Shown in pieces: positions 8,942 through 18,107 of a stretch of 64,000 bases of DNA; the stretch's first letter is position 1; the number at the start of each line of letters is the position of its first letter. The stretch spans positions 1 through 64,000 of the forward strand of contig CANPXK010000003.1 of the NCBI GenBank assembly GCA_947585965.1. Reading direction: 5' to 3'. This DNA is from an uncultured Clostridia bacterium. Its GTDB lineage: Bacteria; Bacillota; Clostridia; Oscillospirales; Acutalibacteraceae. Both the position numbers and the translations under genes were made by a program. The notes beneath the pieces were generated by a model, which was not told where the DNA came from, ran no database searches, and worked only from the letters and a program-made list of their open reading frames with translations.

Positions 8942-9787
8942 TCAGGGAATAAGCTCCGCCGGTACAAGTGCATCCGCATCCCCTACTATTCTTCCGTTTT
9001 TGCAAAGTGCTATATATGCTGAAACATCAAACCTCCTCCCGCCAATTTCAATACAGATATTATCCGCACGGAACGCAGCCATAACTCCCTCTCCCCCCAC
9101 AGATGAATACGGTATCATTCTTATTCCTTTCGGCATTTCCCCTGACAACTCCGTATTTTCCAGCTCCGGAAAATCCTTAAAAAGCTCCTGCCTTACGACT
9201 ATTGCCATATCCCCCGAAAACGGCTCCTTAAGGCTGTTGCCCGTATCCAACTTACCCCTACAGCTTATATCCCTGTTTTTATATCTGATTTTCACCATAC
9301 AGGCGGTATCGCCCGTATCTCCCCTGCCCGTTATCCGCATAATCACTCTCAGGATTACATAACAAACCAAAGTTGTTATAACAAGTGTGAGCGGCGACAT
9401 TGCTATATAAACACTGCTGTTGCGTACAATTATACTTTTTGATGAAAACAACATCCATATTGCTATCATTGCTCCGCAGTAGCCAAAGCTTATGAGAAAA
9501 AAAGAGGCCGCCGTCTTTATGAATCTTACCCTTTCAAGCGGTGCAAATGCTGCGGCAACTACTGCACAGGCTGTCAGAAAACTTACGACCATTGATAATC
9601 CTGAAGATATTGGAGGCAGAAGAATGATAAACGATGACACCCCGCCAACCGCTGCACCAAAGAACAGCCTTCGCCTTTTACAGCTTAATGACATGAATTT
9701 TTTTACCGTAAGCAATATTATATAATCTATTACAAAATTTACACAAAACAGTATGTCAATATATATCGTCTGCTCCAAGCTTCTCAC
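8942..9787 (-). CDS. spoIIGA: Pro-SigE processing aspartic protease SpoIIGA
   Basis: Membrane protease that cleaves pro-SigE. About five N-terminal membrane segments are visible (from TIYIDILFCVNFVIDYIILL to about residue 150), then a cytoplasmic domain with the catalytic aspartate motif GKLDTGNSL, typical of the family. Length from the GTG start is 281 residues, similar to family members. The start is uncertain: GTG at 9787 or TTG at 9778 both lie behind a G-rich ribosome site (GGGGGGAG). A longer in-frame reading to 9994 crosses the mazF terminator and is rejected. It directly precedes sigE. Confidence 0.9.
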   Translation of the reverse strand: MRSLEQTIYIDILFCVNFVIDYIILLTVKKFMSLSCKRRRLFFGAAVGGVSSFIILLPPISSGLSMVVSFLTACAVVAAAFAPLERVRFIKTAASFFLISFGYCGAMIAIWMLFSSKSIIVRNSSVYIAMSPLTLVITTLVCYVILRVIMRITGRGDTGDTACMVKIRYKNRDISCRGKLDTGNSLKEPFSGDMAIVVRQELFKDFPELENTELSGEMPKGIRMIPYSSVGGEGVMAAFRADNICIEIGGRRFDVSAYIALCKNGRIVGDADALVPAELIP

Positions 9788-9891
9788 TCTCCCCCCTTTT
9801 GCCGTCCGACAAAAACATGATAGCACAGGAAAAGCAAATAATTTGTCTTTAATCAATTTAACTCTGTTTAGTCCAAAAAAATTGAAAATAA

Positions 9892-9943
9892 CCGCATAGG
9901 GTGTTTGTTTTTTGTTTATCCGCTGCTTAAACACCCTGTGCGG
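9892..9943 (-). terminator. Intrinsic terminator between mazF and spoIIGA
   Basis: CCGCATAGGGTGTTT (9892-9906) pairs with AAACACCCTGTGCGG (9929-9943) with one mismatch. On the minus strand it is followed by TTATTTTCAATTTTTTT. It separates the mazF transcript from spoIIGA. Confidence 0.8.
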
Positions 9944-9971
9944 CATTATATTACGGTCTGAAGAATTACGG

Positions 9972-10343
9972 TTATGTTGCAGGTCTGTGTACATTTTCGG
10001 CAGCCAGACCGAAGCTTATTGACAATGCCTCGTCAACCTTATACATATCATAGGGACTCAGTGTTCCCATCTTTTCCTTAAGACGTGTTTTGTCTATTGT
10101 CCGTATCTGCTCAAGTAATACAACCGAATCCTTAGCCAGACCGCTATGGTCCGCATACAGTTTAATATGAGTCGGAAGCTTGGCTTTTGAACCTCTGCTT
10201 GTAATAGCTGCCGCTATCACCGTCGGGCTGTATCTGTTTCCTATATTATTCTGTATTATCAGTACGGGACGTATCCCGCCCTGCTCCGAACCTACAACGG
10301 GACTCAGGTCTGCATAATAAATATCTCCTCGTCTGACCAGCAT
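9972..10343 (-). CDS. mazF: MazF/NdoA-family mRNA endoribonuclease toxin
   Basis: 123-residue PemK/MazF-fold protein. It has the family N terminus [19 protein letters not shown], with RGDI(Y) followed by [15 protein letters not shown], the catalytic-site Thr/Ser region AAAITSRG, and the C-terminal [13 protein letters not shown]. The family cleaves single-stranded RNA at short motifs. In bacilli and clostridia ndoA normally follows an ndoAI antitoxin gene; no such ribbon-helix-helix antitoxin is seen immediately upstream. An unknown 51-codon frame lies about 105 bases upstream. It has its own terminator, so it is a separate unit from spoIIGA-sigE. Confidence 0.88.
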   Translation of the reverse strand: MLVRRGDIYYADLSPVVGSEQGGIRPVLIIQNNIGNRYSPTVIAAAITSRGSKAKLPTHIKLYADHSGLAKDSVVLLEQIRTIDKTRLKEKMGTLSPYDMYKVDEALSISFGLAAENVHRPAT

Positions 10344-10448
10344 AGCTTTTCACGCTCCGAATTTTTAAATTTTTGTGCCGATAATAATATTTTGTCCCCT
10401 GCGAACAAAAATAATCACCGCTTACGAATTCGGCACATTATATATTAT

Positions 10449-10604
10449 TCAAAATCCATACCGTTTGAGCCTGCATAATAATTTCCATAATTTATGTATC
10501 CCTGCTTTAGACAAATATTTCTTATCGCCTCCTCCGATAATATGCCGTCCGCAAGCTGTGATATATTTAAGTATATGCTTATATACCTGTTTTAAGAACC
10601 GCAT
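10449..10604 (-). CDS. Possible small basic protein, 51 residues, unknown
   Basis: This ATG-to-TGA frame lies in the otherwise empty stretch 10344-10630, upstream of mazF on the same strand. The product would be strongly basic, with aromatic and Leu residues at its ends (starts MRFLKQVYKHILKYI, ends LCRLKRYGF). There is no clear ribosome binding site, and the region is AT-rich, so it may be chance or the decayed relic of a gene such as a lost antitoxin. I do not recognise it. No other feature was found in this interval. Confidence 0.25.
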   Translation of the reverse strand: MRFLKQVYKHILKYITACGRHIIGGGDKKYLSKAGIHKLWKLLCRLKRYGF

Positions 10605-10630
10605 TTATAGGAATATCAATAAATATTATA

Positions 10631-10681
10631 CAAAAAATATGAGCTGCTGTATCAGATTTTCCACAACTGATACAACAGCTC
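10631..10681 (-). terminator. Intrinsic terminator of the pseudouridine synthase operon
   Basis: GAGCTGCTGTATCAG (10641-10655) pairs with CTGATACAACAGCTC (10667-10681), followed on the minus strand by ATATTTTTTG. It lies 20 bases after the gene's stop. Confidence 0.85.
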
Positions 10682-10701
10682 CCGGCCATTATTCTTTCCG
10701 A

Positions 10702-11550
10702 TTACTTTATCTCTTCAAAAAAATCCTTATTCTTACGCACAGTTACAGTCTTTCCGCTTTCCGGATGTGTAAAACATATTTCTGCACAATGCAGACACTG
10801 TCGGGGAAATTTTTCCCTGCTTCCTCCGTACATATCATCGCCTGCAAGCGGATAACCCGTGCAGGAAAAATGAGCTCTTATCTGATGCGTCCTTCCTGTT
10901 TCAAGACGAATTTCAAGAAGGGTATATTCATCCCCGTAATTTTCCGCGACTTTATAGTGGGTCACGGCTCTGACGCCCCCCTCTCCTATCTCACGCTGAA
11001 TGCCATGCCCCTCTTTAAGACGCAGCGGCTTATCAATCGTCCCGCTGCCTTCAATTTTTCCTTCGCATAAGGCAATATAAAGCTTATCGGTATGATTTTT
11101 CAGAAATGCGGCGGCATAAGCATTTTTTGCGGCAAGCACAAGACCTGATGTGTCTTTATCAAGCCTGTTTACAACACGGAAAATATAATTCTCCCCCATA
11201 CTTATTGCATGAAAAGCCGCATGATTTGCAAGTGTGTTAAGTCGGTAATCCTTCACCGGATGCACGGGCATATAAGGCGGTTTATTGAATATTATCACCT
11301 GTTCATCCTCATACACTGTTTCAACGGATAAATCCACAGGTTCTATGTACATCACATCCTTCGGAAATGTAAGCTCAACCATATCCCGGGCATGAAGTAT
11401 ATCAATACTGCGTATATGTTCACCGTTGCAGGTAATTCCCATATTCGTTCTTTTGAGTTTTGCAAGGGTCCTTGAAGATACATGACAGTGTTTTCTTAAA
11501 AAATCCTTTACACTTATGCCGTCAAGCTCATCCGGAACAGTAAATCTCAT
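10702..11550 (-). CDS. RluA-family RNA pseudouridine synthase
   Basis: 282-residue enzyme that isomerises uridine to pseudouridine in rRNA (RluC/RluD type). An N-terminal S4-like RNA-binding domain (about 1-75, VKDFLRKHCHVSSRTLAKL) is followed by the catalytic domain with NRLDKDTSGLVL, where the Asp is the catalytic residue, and by the late motifs GRTHQIRAHF and GYPLAGDDMYGG. The chosen ATG overlaps the stop of the HAD gene by 4 bases (ATGA); the longer in-frame reading to 11610 lies inside that gene and is rejected. The exact rRNA target cannot be told. Confidence 0.93.
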   Translation of the reverse strand: MRFTVPDELDGISVKDFLRKHCHVSSRTLAKLKRTNMGITCNGEHIRSIDILHARDMVELTFPKDVMYIEPVDLSVETVYEDEQVIIFNKPPYMPVHPVKDYRLNTLANHAAFHAISMGENYIFRVVNRLDKDTSGLVLAAKNAYAAAFLKNHTDKLYIALCEGKIEGSGTIDKPLRLKEGHGIQREIGEGGVRAVTHYKVAENYGDEYTLLEIRLETGRTHQIRAHFSCTGYPLAGDDMYGGSREKFPRQCLHCAEICFTHPESGKTVTVRKNKDFFEEIK

Positions 11551-12245
11551 ATCATGTCCCCCAGGGAGATATCCTTTATTTTCAAAAGAGTATCTATTTT
11601 GTAATCGCAAAGATTGTTCGGCATTTCAATAAGGTTTTCCGGGTCATAAAGACAGGTTGTAAGTCCCGAATTTCTGCCGCCCTGCATATCGGATGTAAGG
11701 GAATCCCCAACAACGAGAATTTTGTCCTTATCCTTTTCCGGAATATCCGAAAGTACATAATCAAAAAAAACCTTCATTGGCTTCTGATATCCTATCTCTT
11801 CGGAAATATAGATTTTTCTTATAAACCGGGTTATGCTTGTACGGGCAAAACGTCCTCTTTGTACAAGCTTAAGACCGTTTGTTATTATATATATGTCAAA
11901 TAATCCGGATAATTCTTCCAGTGCATCATATGCACCGTCTATAAGTATACCCTGCATTGAAAGCTGTAGTACATATTCCTTTGCAAGCTCTGTGGCATTA
12001 CCGAATCCATGAAAACATTTTTCCGTAAGTTCTCTGAAACGCTGTATTTTCAACTCGGAACGTGTCGTTTTATTCTGCTCCAATTTCTTCCACAATCTGT
12101 CATTTATAACACTGAAGCTGTTATAAATATAATCATTAAATTCCAGACCTGAATTTATCAATGTATTTTTCAGAGCATTATATTCACATAAAGGAAAATC
12201 GAATATGGTATTATCCGCATCCATAAGAACAGTTGTAAATTTCAT
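11547..12245 (-). CDS. HAD-family phosphatase, YjjG-like 5'-nucleotidase
   Basis: 232-residue haloacid dehalogenase-fold hydrolase. Motif I is MDADNTIFDF, motif II is in IITNG, motif III Lys is in YQKPMKVFF and motif IV is VVGDSLTSDMQGG. The DADNT form and the helical cap (about 20-95) fit the YjjG group, which dephosphorylates nucleoside monophosphates and may cleanse non-canonical nucleotides. The start at 12245 is behind a good GGGAGG site; an upstream in-frame Met at 12284 falls in the clpX terminator. It is translationally coupled to the pseudouridine synthase gene. Confidence 0.88.
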   Translation of the reverse strand: MKFTTVLMDADNTIFDFPLCEYNALKNTLINSGLEFNDYIYNSFSVINDRLWKKLEQNKTTRSELKIQRFRELTEKCFHGFGNATELAKEYVLQLSMQGILIDGAYDALEELSGLFDIYIITNGLKLVQRGRFARTSITRFIRKIYISEEIGYQKPMKVFFDYVLSDIPEKDKDKILVVGDSLTSDMQGGRNSGLTTCLYDPENLIEMPNNLCDYKIDTLLKIKDISLGDMI

Positions 12246-12264
12246 AAAACCTCCCCCTGCCGGA

Positions 12265-12317
12265 ACAAAAAAGAGCATCCGCAAAACGCCTTCTATAACG
12301 TTTGTGTGGATACTCTT
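12265..12317 (-). terminator. Intrinsic terminator after clpX
   Basis: AAGAGCATCCGCAAAACG (from 12271) pairs imperfectly with CGTTTGTGTGGATACTCTT (to 12317), followed on the minus strand by TTTTTTG. It marks the end of the tig-clpP-clpX transcript. Confidence 0.75.
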
Positions 12318-12389
12318 GATTTTTGTTTTTATTCAGCAACATTACTGATGTCCCACACTACATTGTAACGGCTTTTAACACCATTATAA

Positions 12390-13700
12390 TTAAGCCGGGT
12401 CACGCTTTGCTTTCTGTCTTGTTGATTTTGCAGATGAGGCTTTGTGTGTTCTGCGTTTTGTCTTTGCACGCTCGACAACCGGCTCTCCCTCGCCCTTTGC
12501 AGCCTCAGCGGTTATAATTATTTTGGATATCGTTTCATCGGACGGAGCCTCATACATCAGATTTTTGAGAAGCTCCTCCATTATGGAACGGAGTCCCCTT
12601 GCTCCCGTATGACGTTCTATTGCCTTCCTTGCAATTTCAAGAAGGGCACCCTCCTCAAACACAAGACTCACATTATCCATCGCGAAGAGCTTTGTATACT
12701 GCTTTACAAGAGAATCCTTAGGCTCCTCCAGAATACGCACAAGAGCATTTTCGTCAAGACCGTTAAGTGCGGTAACAACGGGCAGTCTGCCGACAAGCTC
12801 GGGAATAAGTCCGAACTTAACAAGATCCTGCGGAATAACCTCCTGCATCCAGCTTGTTGTATCGAGCTCGGTTTTGGTTTTTATCTCAGCATTGAAACCG
12901 AGCGAGGACGAACCGAGACGCCTTTCAACCGTCTTTTCAAGACCGTCAAACGCCCCTCCGCATATAAACAGAATATTGGACGTGTCAATCTGTATAAACT
13001 CCTGCTGCGGGTGTTTTCTTCCTCCTGTGGGCGGAACATTAGAAACCGTTCCCTCAAGTATTTTAAGCAGTGCCTGCTGAACACCCTCACCGCTTACATC
13101 ACGGGTTATCGACGGGTTCTCGGACTTTCGCGCAATTTTGTCTATTTCATCAACATAGATAATTCCACGCTCCGCCCTGCCTACATCGTAATCCGCAGCC
13201 TGAATAAGACGAAGAAGGATGTTTTCAACATCCTCACCCACATAACCTGCTTCGGTAAGTGTTGTAGCGTCTGCAATGGCAAACGGCACATCAAGGATCC
13301 TCGCAAGCGTCTGTGCAAGGAGCGTCTTACCCACACCTGACGGACCGAGCAAAAGTATATTACTCTTGTTAAGAGCAACATCGTCCTCTTCGTGATAGTT
13401 AATTCTTTTGTAATGATTGTATACGGATACGGCGAGCGATATCTTTGCTTCATCCTGACCGATAACATATTCGTCAAGCAGTGCCTTTATCTCCATAGGT
13501 TTGGGAAGTGCACTGAAGTCGGGGAAAAAACTTTCATCCTCGTCCGGATCTCCGTTACCTTTGAGTATATCATTACAGAGAAGCACACATTCATCGCAAA
13601 TATATGCACCCGCACCCTGTATGATACGTCCGACAAGCTCCTGCGGTTTTCCGCAGAAGGAACAGGTCACGCTTCTTTTGCCATCGTCCTTATTTGCCAT
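12390..13700 (-). CDS. clpX: ATP-dependent Clp protease ATP-binding subunit ClpX
   Basis: 436-residue AAA+ unfoldase that feeds tagged substrates to ClpP. The N-terminal zinc-binding domain shows CSFCGK and CDECVLLC (four Cys). The AAA+ core has Walker A GPSGVGKT, Walker B in [10 protein letters not shown], the [10 protein letters not shown] sensor-2 region and the pore motif GYVGED. The C terminus carries an extra basic Lys/Arg-rich tail of about 30 residues beyond the usual end, which could bind nucleic acid or a partner. It lies 12 bases after clpP in the order tig-clpP-clpX. Confidence 0.97.
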   Translation of the reverse strand: MANKDDGKRSVTCSFCGKPQELVGRIIQGAGAYICDECVLLCNDILKGNGDPDEDESFFPDFSALPKPMEIKALLDEYVIGQDEAKISLAVSVYNHYKRINYHEEDDVALNKSNILLLGPSGVGKTLLAQTLARILDVPFAIADATTLTEAGYVGEDVENILLRLIQAADYDVGRAERGIIYVDEIDKIARKSENPSITRDVSGEGVQQALLKILEGTVSNVPPTGGRKHPQQEFIQIDTSNILFICGGAFDGLEKTVERRLGSSSLGFNAEIKTKTELDTTSWMQEVIPQDLVKFGLIPELVGRLPVVTALNGLDENALVRILEEPKDSLVKQYTKLFAMDNVSLVFEEGALLEIARKAIERHTGARGLRSIMEELLKNLMYEAPSDETISKIIITAEAAKGEGEPVVERAKTKRRTHKASSAKSTRQKAKRDPA

Positions 13701-13712
13701 TTGTGCAACTCC

Positions 13713-14294
13713 TTATCGTTGTGTAATTACCTTATCAATAAGACCATAATCAAGAGCCTGCTGAGCTGTCATAAAGTTGTCACGCTCGGTATCTCTTGCT
13801 ATAACATCATACGGCTGTCCCGTATTTTCCGAAAGAATAGTGTTTAGTTTTTTCTTTGTCTGTATAATATGATCCGCATGAATCATAATATCAGTTGCCT
13901 GACCCTGGGCGCCGCCGCTGGGCTGGTGAATCATTATATCACTGTTCGGAAGAGCAAAACGCTTTCCCTTTGCACCTGCCGCCAGAAGGAATGCACCCAT
14001 ACTTGCTGCCATACCCATACATATCGTTGATACGTCGCATTTAATATACTGCATAGTATCATATATGGCCATACCGTCCGTCACGGATCCTCCGGGACTG
14101 TTTATATAAAGGCTTATATCCTTTGTCGAATCCTGTCCCTCAAGGAACAGAAGCTGTGCAACAACAAGACTTGCAGTTACATTGTTTACCTCCTCGGTAA
14201 GCATGATAATTCTGTCATTAAGAAGTCTTGAATAGATATCATACGAACGCTCGCCTCTGTTTGTCTGCTCAATTACATAAGGTACCAATGCCAT
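13713..14294 (-). CDS. clpP: ATP-dependent Clp protease proteolytic subunit ClpP
   Basis: 193-residue serine peptidase that forms the 14-mer degradation chamber. The catalytic Ser is in [11 protein letters not shown], the His in [12 protein letters not shown], and the Asp in the later RDTERDNFM. It begins [25 protein letters not shown], the usual ClpP N terminus; the start at 14294 has a GGAGG site about 8 bases upstream, so the longer in-frame reading to 14330 is not used. It sits between tig and clpX. Confidence 0.97.
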   Translation of the reverse strand: MALVPYVIEQTNRGERSYDIYSRLLNDRIIMLTEEVNNVTASLVVAQLLFLEGQDSTKDISLYINSPGGSVTDGMAIYDTMQYIKCDVSTICMGMAASMGAFLLAAGAKGKRFALPNSDIMIHQPSGGAQGQATDIMIHADHIIQTKKKLNTILSENTGQPYDVIARDTERDNFMTAQQALDYGLIDKVITQR

Positions 14295-14363
14295 GCCAAT
14301 TACCTCCGTCTCATTAACTATATTTACCAATAAAATTATATTTTATTCAATTTCGGAAAATAC

Positions 14364-15653
14364 TCATTCATCTGTTTTTTCAACAGCGTTTTCCTTAACA
14401 AAATTCATAGCTCTTTCTGCCTCAATATCCTTTGCTATATCCTTAGCGGAAAAAGCTGCCTTTACTCTTGAAACATCTGTTTTATAGCTTTCGGCAAGCT
14501 CATTGTATTGGTTTTCTATATCCTCCTCGCTTGCCTTAAGACCTTCAAGCTCTGCAATCTTTCTTAATGCAAGTCCTACCTTAACCTGTGACTCCGCTCT
14601 GTCACGGTATGTGTCACGAAGTCTTTCCTCCGTAAGACCTGTATACTGCATATAAGTATTGATATCCAGACCCTGTGAACGCAGATTCGTTGAGAACTCA
14701 TTGATTATTCCATCTATACGGTTCTCAAACATAGCCTCGGGAATCTCAGCTTCGAGAAGCTCGCTGAGCTTTTCGGCAATCTGAGACTCTTTACTGTTCT
14801 CAGCTTCCGTCTTACGTTTTTCCTCAAGCTTTGTTCTGAGATCTGCCTTATATTCGTCAACGGTGTCAAATTCGCTGACATCCTTAACAAATTCATCGTC
14901 AAGCTCGGGAAGTTCATGTGTTTTTACCTCATGCAGTTTTATTTCAAACTGTACGGCCTTACCCTTGAGTTCCTCTGCCTGATAGTCCTCGGGGAATGTA
15001 ACATCAATAGTAAATTCCTCCCCTGCCTTATGACCTATTATCTGCTCCTCGAATCCGGGTATAAATGCACCGCTGCCGAGTGTCAGACTGTAATTTTCGG
15101 CAGAACCGCCCTCGAAAGCCTCACCGTCAAGAAAGCCCTTGAAGTCTATAACCGTGATATCATCATTTTCTGCTGCCCTGTCCTCTACTGTTACAAGACG
15201 GCCGTTTCTCTTCTGAACATTTTTGATTTCCTCGTCTATATCCTCATCCGTTACCTCAAGTGAAGCGGGAGTATATTCTATTCCCTTATAATCCTTTATG
15301 GAAACCTCCGGTTCAACCGTAATAACAGCTTTCAGCACAAGACCGTCCTTGTCTGCCTTCTCAACATCAAGGTCAACATGATCCCTTACTATCTCCAGAC
15401 CTGCCTCCTCGGAAGCATCAACTATGGCTGCGGGATAAAGATCCTTTATAGCATCCTCATAGAAAACACCCTCGCCGTATTCCTTTTCGATAAGTCTTCT
15501 CGGAGCCTTACCCTTACGGAAGCCGGGAAGAGTTATATTCTTAGCCTGTCTTTTATACACAGCCTCTACCGCTTTCATAAAGGTTTCTCCATCAATCTCA
15601 ATAACGAGTTCGTAACGATTTGTTTCAACCTTGTTTGATGATTTAAGTGTCAT
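14364..15653 (-). CDS. tig: Trigger factor, ribosome-associated chaperone and peptidyl-prolyl isomerase
   Basis: 429-residue chaperone that docks at the ribosome exit tunnel. The N-terminal domain carries the ribosome-binding signature GFRKGKAPR (about residues 43-51). The FKBP-like isomerase domain covers about 150-245 (IDFKGFLDGEAFEGG, GFEEQIIGHKAGEEF) and a helical C-terminal domain follows. The start at 15653 has GGAGG 8 bases upstream. It is first in tig-clpP-clpX and has a strong promoter and a structured leader of about 125 bases. Confidence 0.96.
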   Translation of the reverse strand: MTLKSSNKVETNRYELVIEIDGETFMKAVEAVYKRQAKNITLPGFRKGKAPRRLIEKEYGEGVFYEDAIKDLYPAAIVDASEEAGLEIVRDHVDLDVEKADKDGLVLKAVITVEPEVSIKDYKGIEYTPASLEVTDEDIDEEIKNVQKRNGRLVTVEDRAAENDDITVIDFKGFLDGEAFEGGSAENYSLTLGSGAFIPGFEEQIIGHKAGEEFTIDVTFPEDYQAEELKGKAVQFEIKLHEVKTHELPELDDEFVKDVSEFDTVDEYKADLRTKLEEKRKTEAENSKESQIAEKLSELLEAEIPEAMFENRIDGIINEFSTNLRSQGLDINTYMQYTGLTEERLRDTYRDRAESQVKVGLALRKIAELEGLKASEEDIENQYNELAESYKTDVSRVKAAFSAKDIAKDIEAERAMNFVKENAVEKTDE

Positions 15654-15711
15654 TTTATTTTCCTCCAAAGCGGAGCATACGCTCCTTTATTTTTTGAGCC
15701 GAAGCCCTGTA

Positions 15712-15775
15712 TTTGCCCTAAGGCGTCCAACGGTATAACCGTCCCGGGCGGCAAAGCCGCAATCAATAAGGCAAA
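15712..15775 (-). promoter_or_regulatory. Branched structured leader upstream of tig
   Basis: On the minus strand TTTGCC (15775-15770) pairs with GGCAAA (15717-15712) and encloses two perfect hairpins, GCGGC-TTT-GCCGC (15760-15748) and ACGGT-TAT-ACCGT (15742-15730). A further small hairpin GGAGC-GTAT-GCTCC lies near 15673-15685, just before the ribosome site. This is a three-way-junction-like fold in the 5' leader. I could not match it to a known riboswitch or protein leader. Confidence 0.5.
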
Positions 15776-15783
15776 CTGTTTTA

Positions 15784-15812
15784 ATTATAATATAGCAATG
15801 TCCGATAGTCAA
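15784..15812 (-). promoter_or_regulatory. Promoter of tig-clpP-clpX
   Basis: Minus strand: TTGACT (15812-15807), 17-base spacer, TATAAT (15789-15784). Near-perfect vegetative promoter about 130 bases upstream of the tig start. Confidence 0.8.
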
Positions 15813-15867
15813 GCATAAATTACGGACAAAATATAAAATGTACCATAATCTGACACAGTCTCTGTTT

Positions 15868-16557
15868 TCAAAGTACTGCAAGCGGCATAAAGCCGAGTCT
15901 GTCGCAGGCGATAAGTTCATATCTGATACCGTCATATTCACCTGTAAATGCTCTTTTGGCAGCATTCCTGCCGTGTATATGTCCATAGAAGCATCTCTCT
16001 ATATTATATTCCTTAAGCACAGCGGTTATTTCCTTACATTCCATGTTATTATATATCGGCGGATAATGCAGGAAAACTATAGGACTGTAACCCGCCTTTA
16101 CCGCCGGCTCTATTGACATCCTGAGTCTGCCTGCCTCACGCATCAAGACCTTCATATCGGCATCGGTTCCCGCATCATAAAACCAGCCCCTTGAACCGCA
16201 AAGAGCAAGTCCGTCCGCAACATAATAATTATTATGGAGGACGGATATCGTATCAAAGCCGTTTTCGGCAAGGTATTTATCCATTTTTGATTTTGTCGTC
16301 CACCAATAATCATGATTACCCTTAAGAATTATCTTTTTGCCGTTAAGCTTATTTATAAAGTCAAAATCATTATAGGTATCCCTTATATCCATTGCCCAGG
16401 AAATATCCCCGGCTATAACAACGGTATCATCGGCAGTTATAAGCTTCTGCCAATTCCTACGTATTCTTTCAATATAGTTATCCCATCCCTCAAATACATC
16501 CATCGGCTTATCCGTTCCGAGCGAAAGATGCAGGTCGGCTATTGCATATACAGCCAT
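15868..16557 (-). CDS. Calcineurin-like metallophosphoesterase
   Basis: 229-residue cytoplasmic phosphoesterase. All five metal-site blocks are present: IADLHLS, GDISW, KGNHDYWW, LHYPP and YGHIHGRN. The dimetal fold hydrolyses phosphomono- or diesters; the substrate is unknown. It lies 2 bases after thrC on the same strand and is probably co-transcribed with it. Related short proteins with the WW after GNHD are common in clostridia and uncharacterised. Confidence 0.9.
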   Translation of the reverse strand: MAVYAIADLHLSLGTDKPMDVFEGWDNYIERIRRNWQKLITADDTVVIAGDISWAMDIRDTYNDFDFINKLNGKKIILKGNHDYWWTTKSKMDKYLAENGFDTISVLHNNYYVADGLALCGSRGWFYDAGTDADMKVLMREAGRLRMSIEPAVKAGYSPIVFLHYPPIYNNMECKEITAVLKEYNIERCFYGHIHGRNAAKRAFTGEYDGIRYELIACDRLGFMPLAVL

Positions 16558-16559
16558 AC

Positions 16560-18065
16560 TCAGCTTATCGAAAGGCTTTTAAGGACCGTTTCCGGCATCT
16601 CATCAACCTCACATTCAAAGGAAAAACGCTCCTTTGCATTCTTGAGTGCCGCAAGCGGTGCAGGGATAGCGGTATTTGTCTTTTCGGAAAGCTCGTCTAC
16701 CATAGCAAATTCATCATCCGGAAGCTTTTCATCCGTAACAGACCCAAGAACAGCCTTTGCAAATTTATACGGGCTTGCAGTTGATGCTATGACTGTAGGT
16801 GTCTTATCTCCCGTTTCTTCAAAATATTGATTATATACATTAACCGCAACGGCGGTGTGTGTATCACAAAGGTAATTGTCATTCCTGTAAAGCTCACCTA
16901 TTGTCTTTTGTGTATTTTCGTCATCACAGCAGCCGCCCCAGAAATATTTGTCAAGCTTTGCCTTAAGCTCACTGTCAACGGTATATGAACCGTTTTCACT
17001 GAGAGATTTCATAAGCTCCGCTACCTTGTCCGAATCTTCTCCCGTAAGATGATAAAGAAGTCTTTCAAGATTGCTTGAAACAAGAATATCCATTGACGGA
17101 GAAATTGTCGTATAGAACTTTCTCTTTTTATCATATGTTCCTGTTCTTATGAAGTCTGTAAGCACATTATTTGAATTGGACGCACAGATAAATTTGTTTA
17201 TCGGAAGTCCCATATTCATCGCATAGAAAGAAGCAAGTATATTGCCGAAGTTTCCTGTGGGAACGGCAACGTTTATTTTATCTCCGAGTTTTATTTTTCC
17301 CGCATTTACCATATCGCAATAAGCTGAGAAGTAATAGACCACCTGAGGAAGAAGTCTGCCCCAGTTTATTGAGTTTGCACTTGAAAAGAGCATATTGTTT
17401 CCGGCAAGCTTATCCTTTATTTCAGGGTCTGTAAATATCTTCTTAACACCGGTCTGTGCATCGTCAAAATTACCCCTTATAGCTACAACATTTACATTAT
17501 TACCCTTTTGTGTTGTCATCTGTCTCTTCTGCATCGGAGAAACACCGTCAACGGGATAAAATACCATTATTTTTGTTCCGTCAACATCCTTGAACCCTTC
17601 AAGTGCAGCCTTGCCTGTATCTCCGCTTGTTGCAACCAGTATTACTGCTTCTTTCCCCGCATATGTCTTTTTAACGGATTTTGTAAGCAAATGTGGGAGT
17701 ATCTGAAGCGCCATATCCTTGAACGCGGATGTAGGACCGTGCCAGAGTTCAAGAAGAGCCATTTTCTTATCGCCGCTGTCTATATATGAAATGGGCGCCG
17801 GATTCTCGGAACCGAATTTTTCCGCAGTATATGCCGCTTCAACACTTTCATTTATTTCCTCCTCGGTAAAATCCGAAAGAAAATCGGCAAATATCCTCTT
17901 TGCTCTTCCCTTGTAATCCTCCTGCGTAAGCGCCCTGATATCGTCAGGTGTATATTTCGGCAGTGACTGCGGCACAAACAGACCGCCCTCCTCGGAAATA
18001 CCCCGAGCTATTGCCTGCGAAGCAGAAACAACCTTATTCTTATCCCTCGTACTGTTGTAATTCAT
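16560..18065 (-). CDS. thrC: Threonine synthase
   Basis: 501-residue PLP enzyme converting O-phosphohomoserine to threonine. The N terminus MNYNSTRDKNKVVSASQAI is typical of the long (type 1) form. The PLP lysine is in TSAFKDMAL (about Lys116), and the phosphate-binding loop is in ATSGDTGKAA and VPTGNFGNI. The start at 18065 is preferred over 18071 because the AGAGGGA ribosome site would be too close to the latter. It lies downstream of the dipeptidase gene and upstream of the phosphoesterase. Confidence 0.95.
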   Translation of the reverse strand: MNYNSTRDKNKVVSASQAIARGISEEGGLFVPQSLPKYTPDDIRALTQEDYKGRAKRIFADFLSDFTEEEINESVEAAYTAEKFGSENPAPISYIDSGDKKMALLELWHGPTSAFKDMALQILPHLLTKSVKKTYAGKEAVILVATSGDTGKAALEGFKDVDGTKIMVFYPVDGVSPMQKRQMTTQKGNNVNVVAIRGNFDDAQTGVKKIFTDPEIKDKLAGNNMLFSSANSINWGRLLPQVVYYFSAYCDMVNAGKIKLGDKINVAVPTGNFGNILASFYAMNMGLPINKFICASNSNNVLTDFIRTGTYDKKRKFYTTISPSMDILVSSNLERLLYHLTGEDSDKVAELMKSLSENGSYTVDSELKAKLDKYFWGGCCDDENTQKTIGELYRNDNYLCDTHTAVAVNVYNQYFEETGDKTPTVIASTASPYKFAKAVLGSVTDEKLPDDEFAMVDELSEKTNTAIPAPLAALKNAKERFSFECEVDEMPETVLKSLSIS

Positions 18066-18107
18066 CAACATTTCCCTCTTTCTTTTATTTTTATTGAAAA
18101 ATCGGCA

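Noticed and set aside
9788-9994. N-terminal extension of SpoIIGA to 9994
   Set aside because: It crosses the mazF terminator and lacks a membrane start; the SpoIIGA family begins near TIYIDILF.
10375-11070. Plus-strand frame of 231 codons
   Set aside because: It is antisense to the pseudouridine synthase and has low-complexity, Ser/Cys/Tyr-rich composition without a ribosome site.
12444-13340. Plus-strand frame of 298 codons
   Set aside because: Antisense to clpX, with no start context and no domain; a shadow of the real gene.
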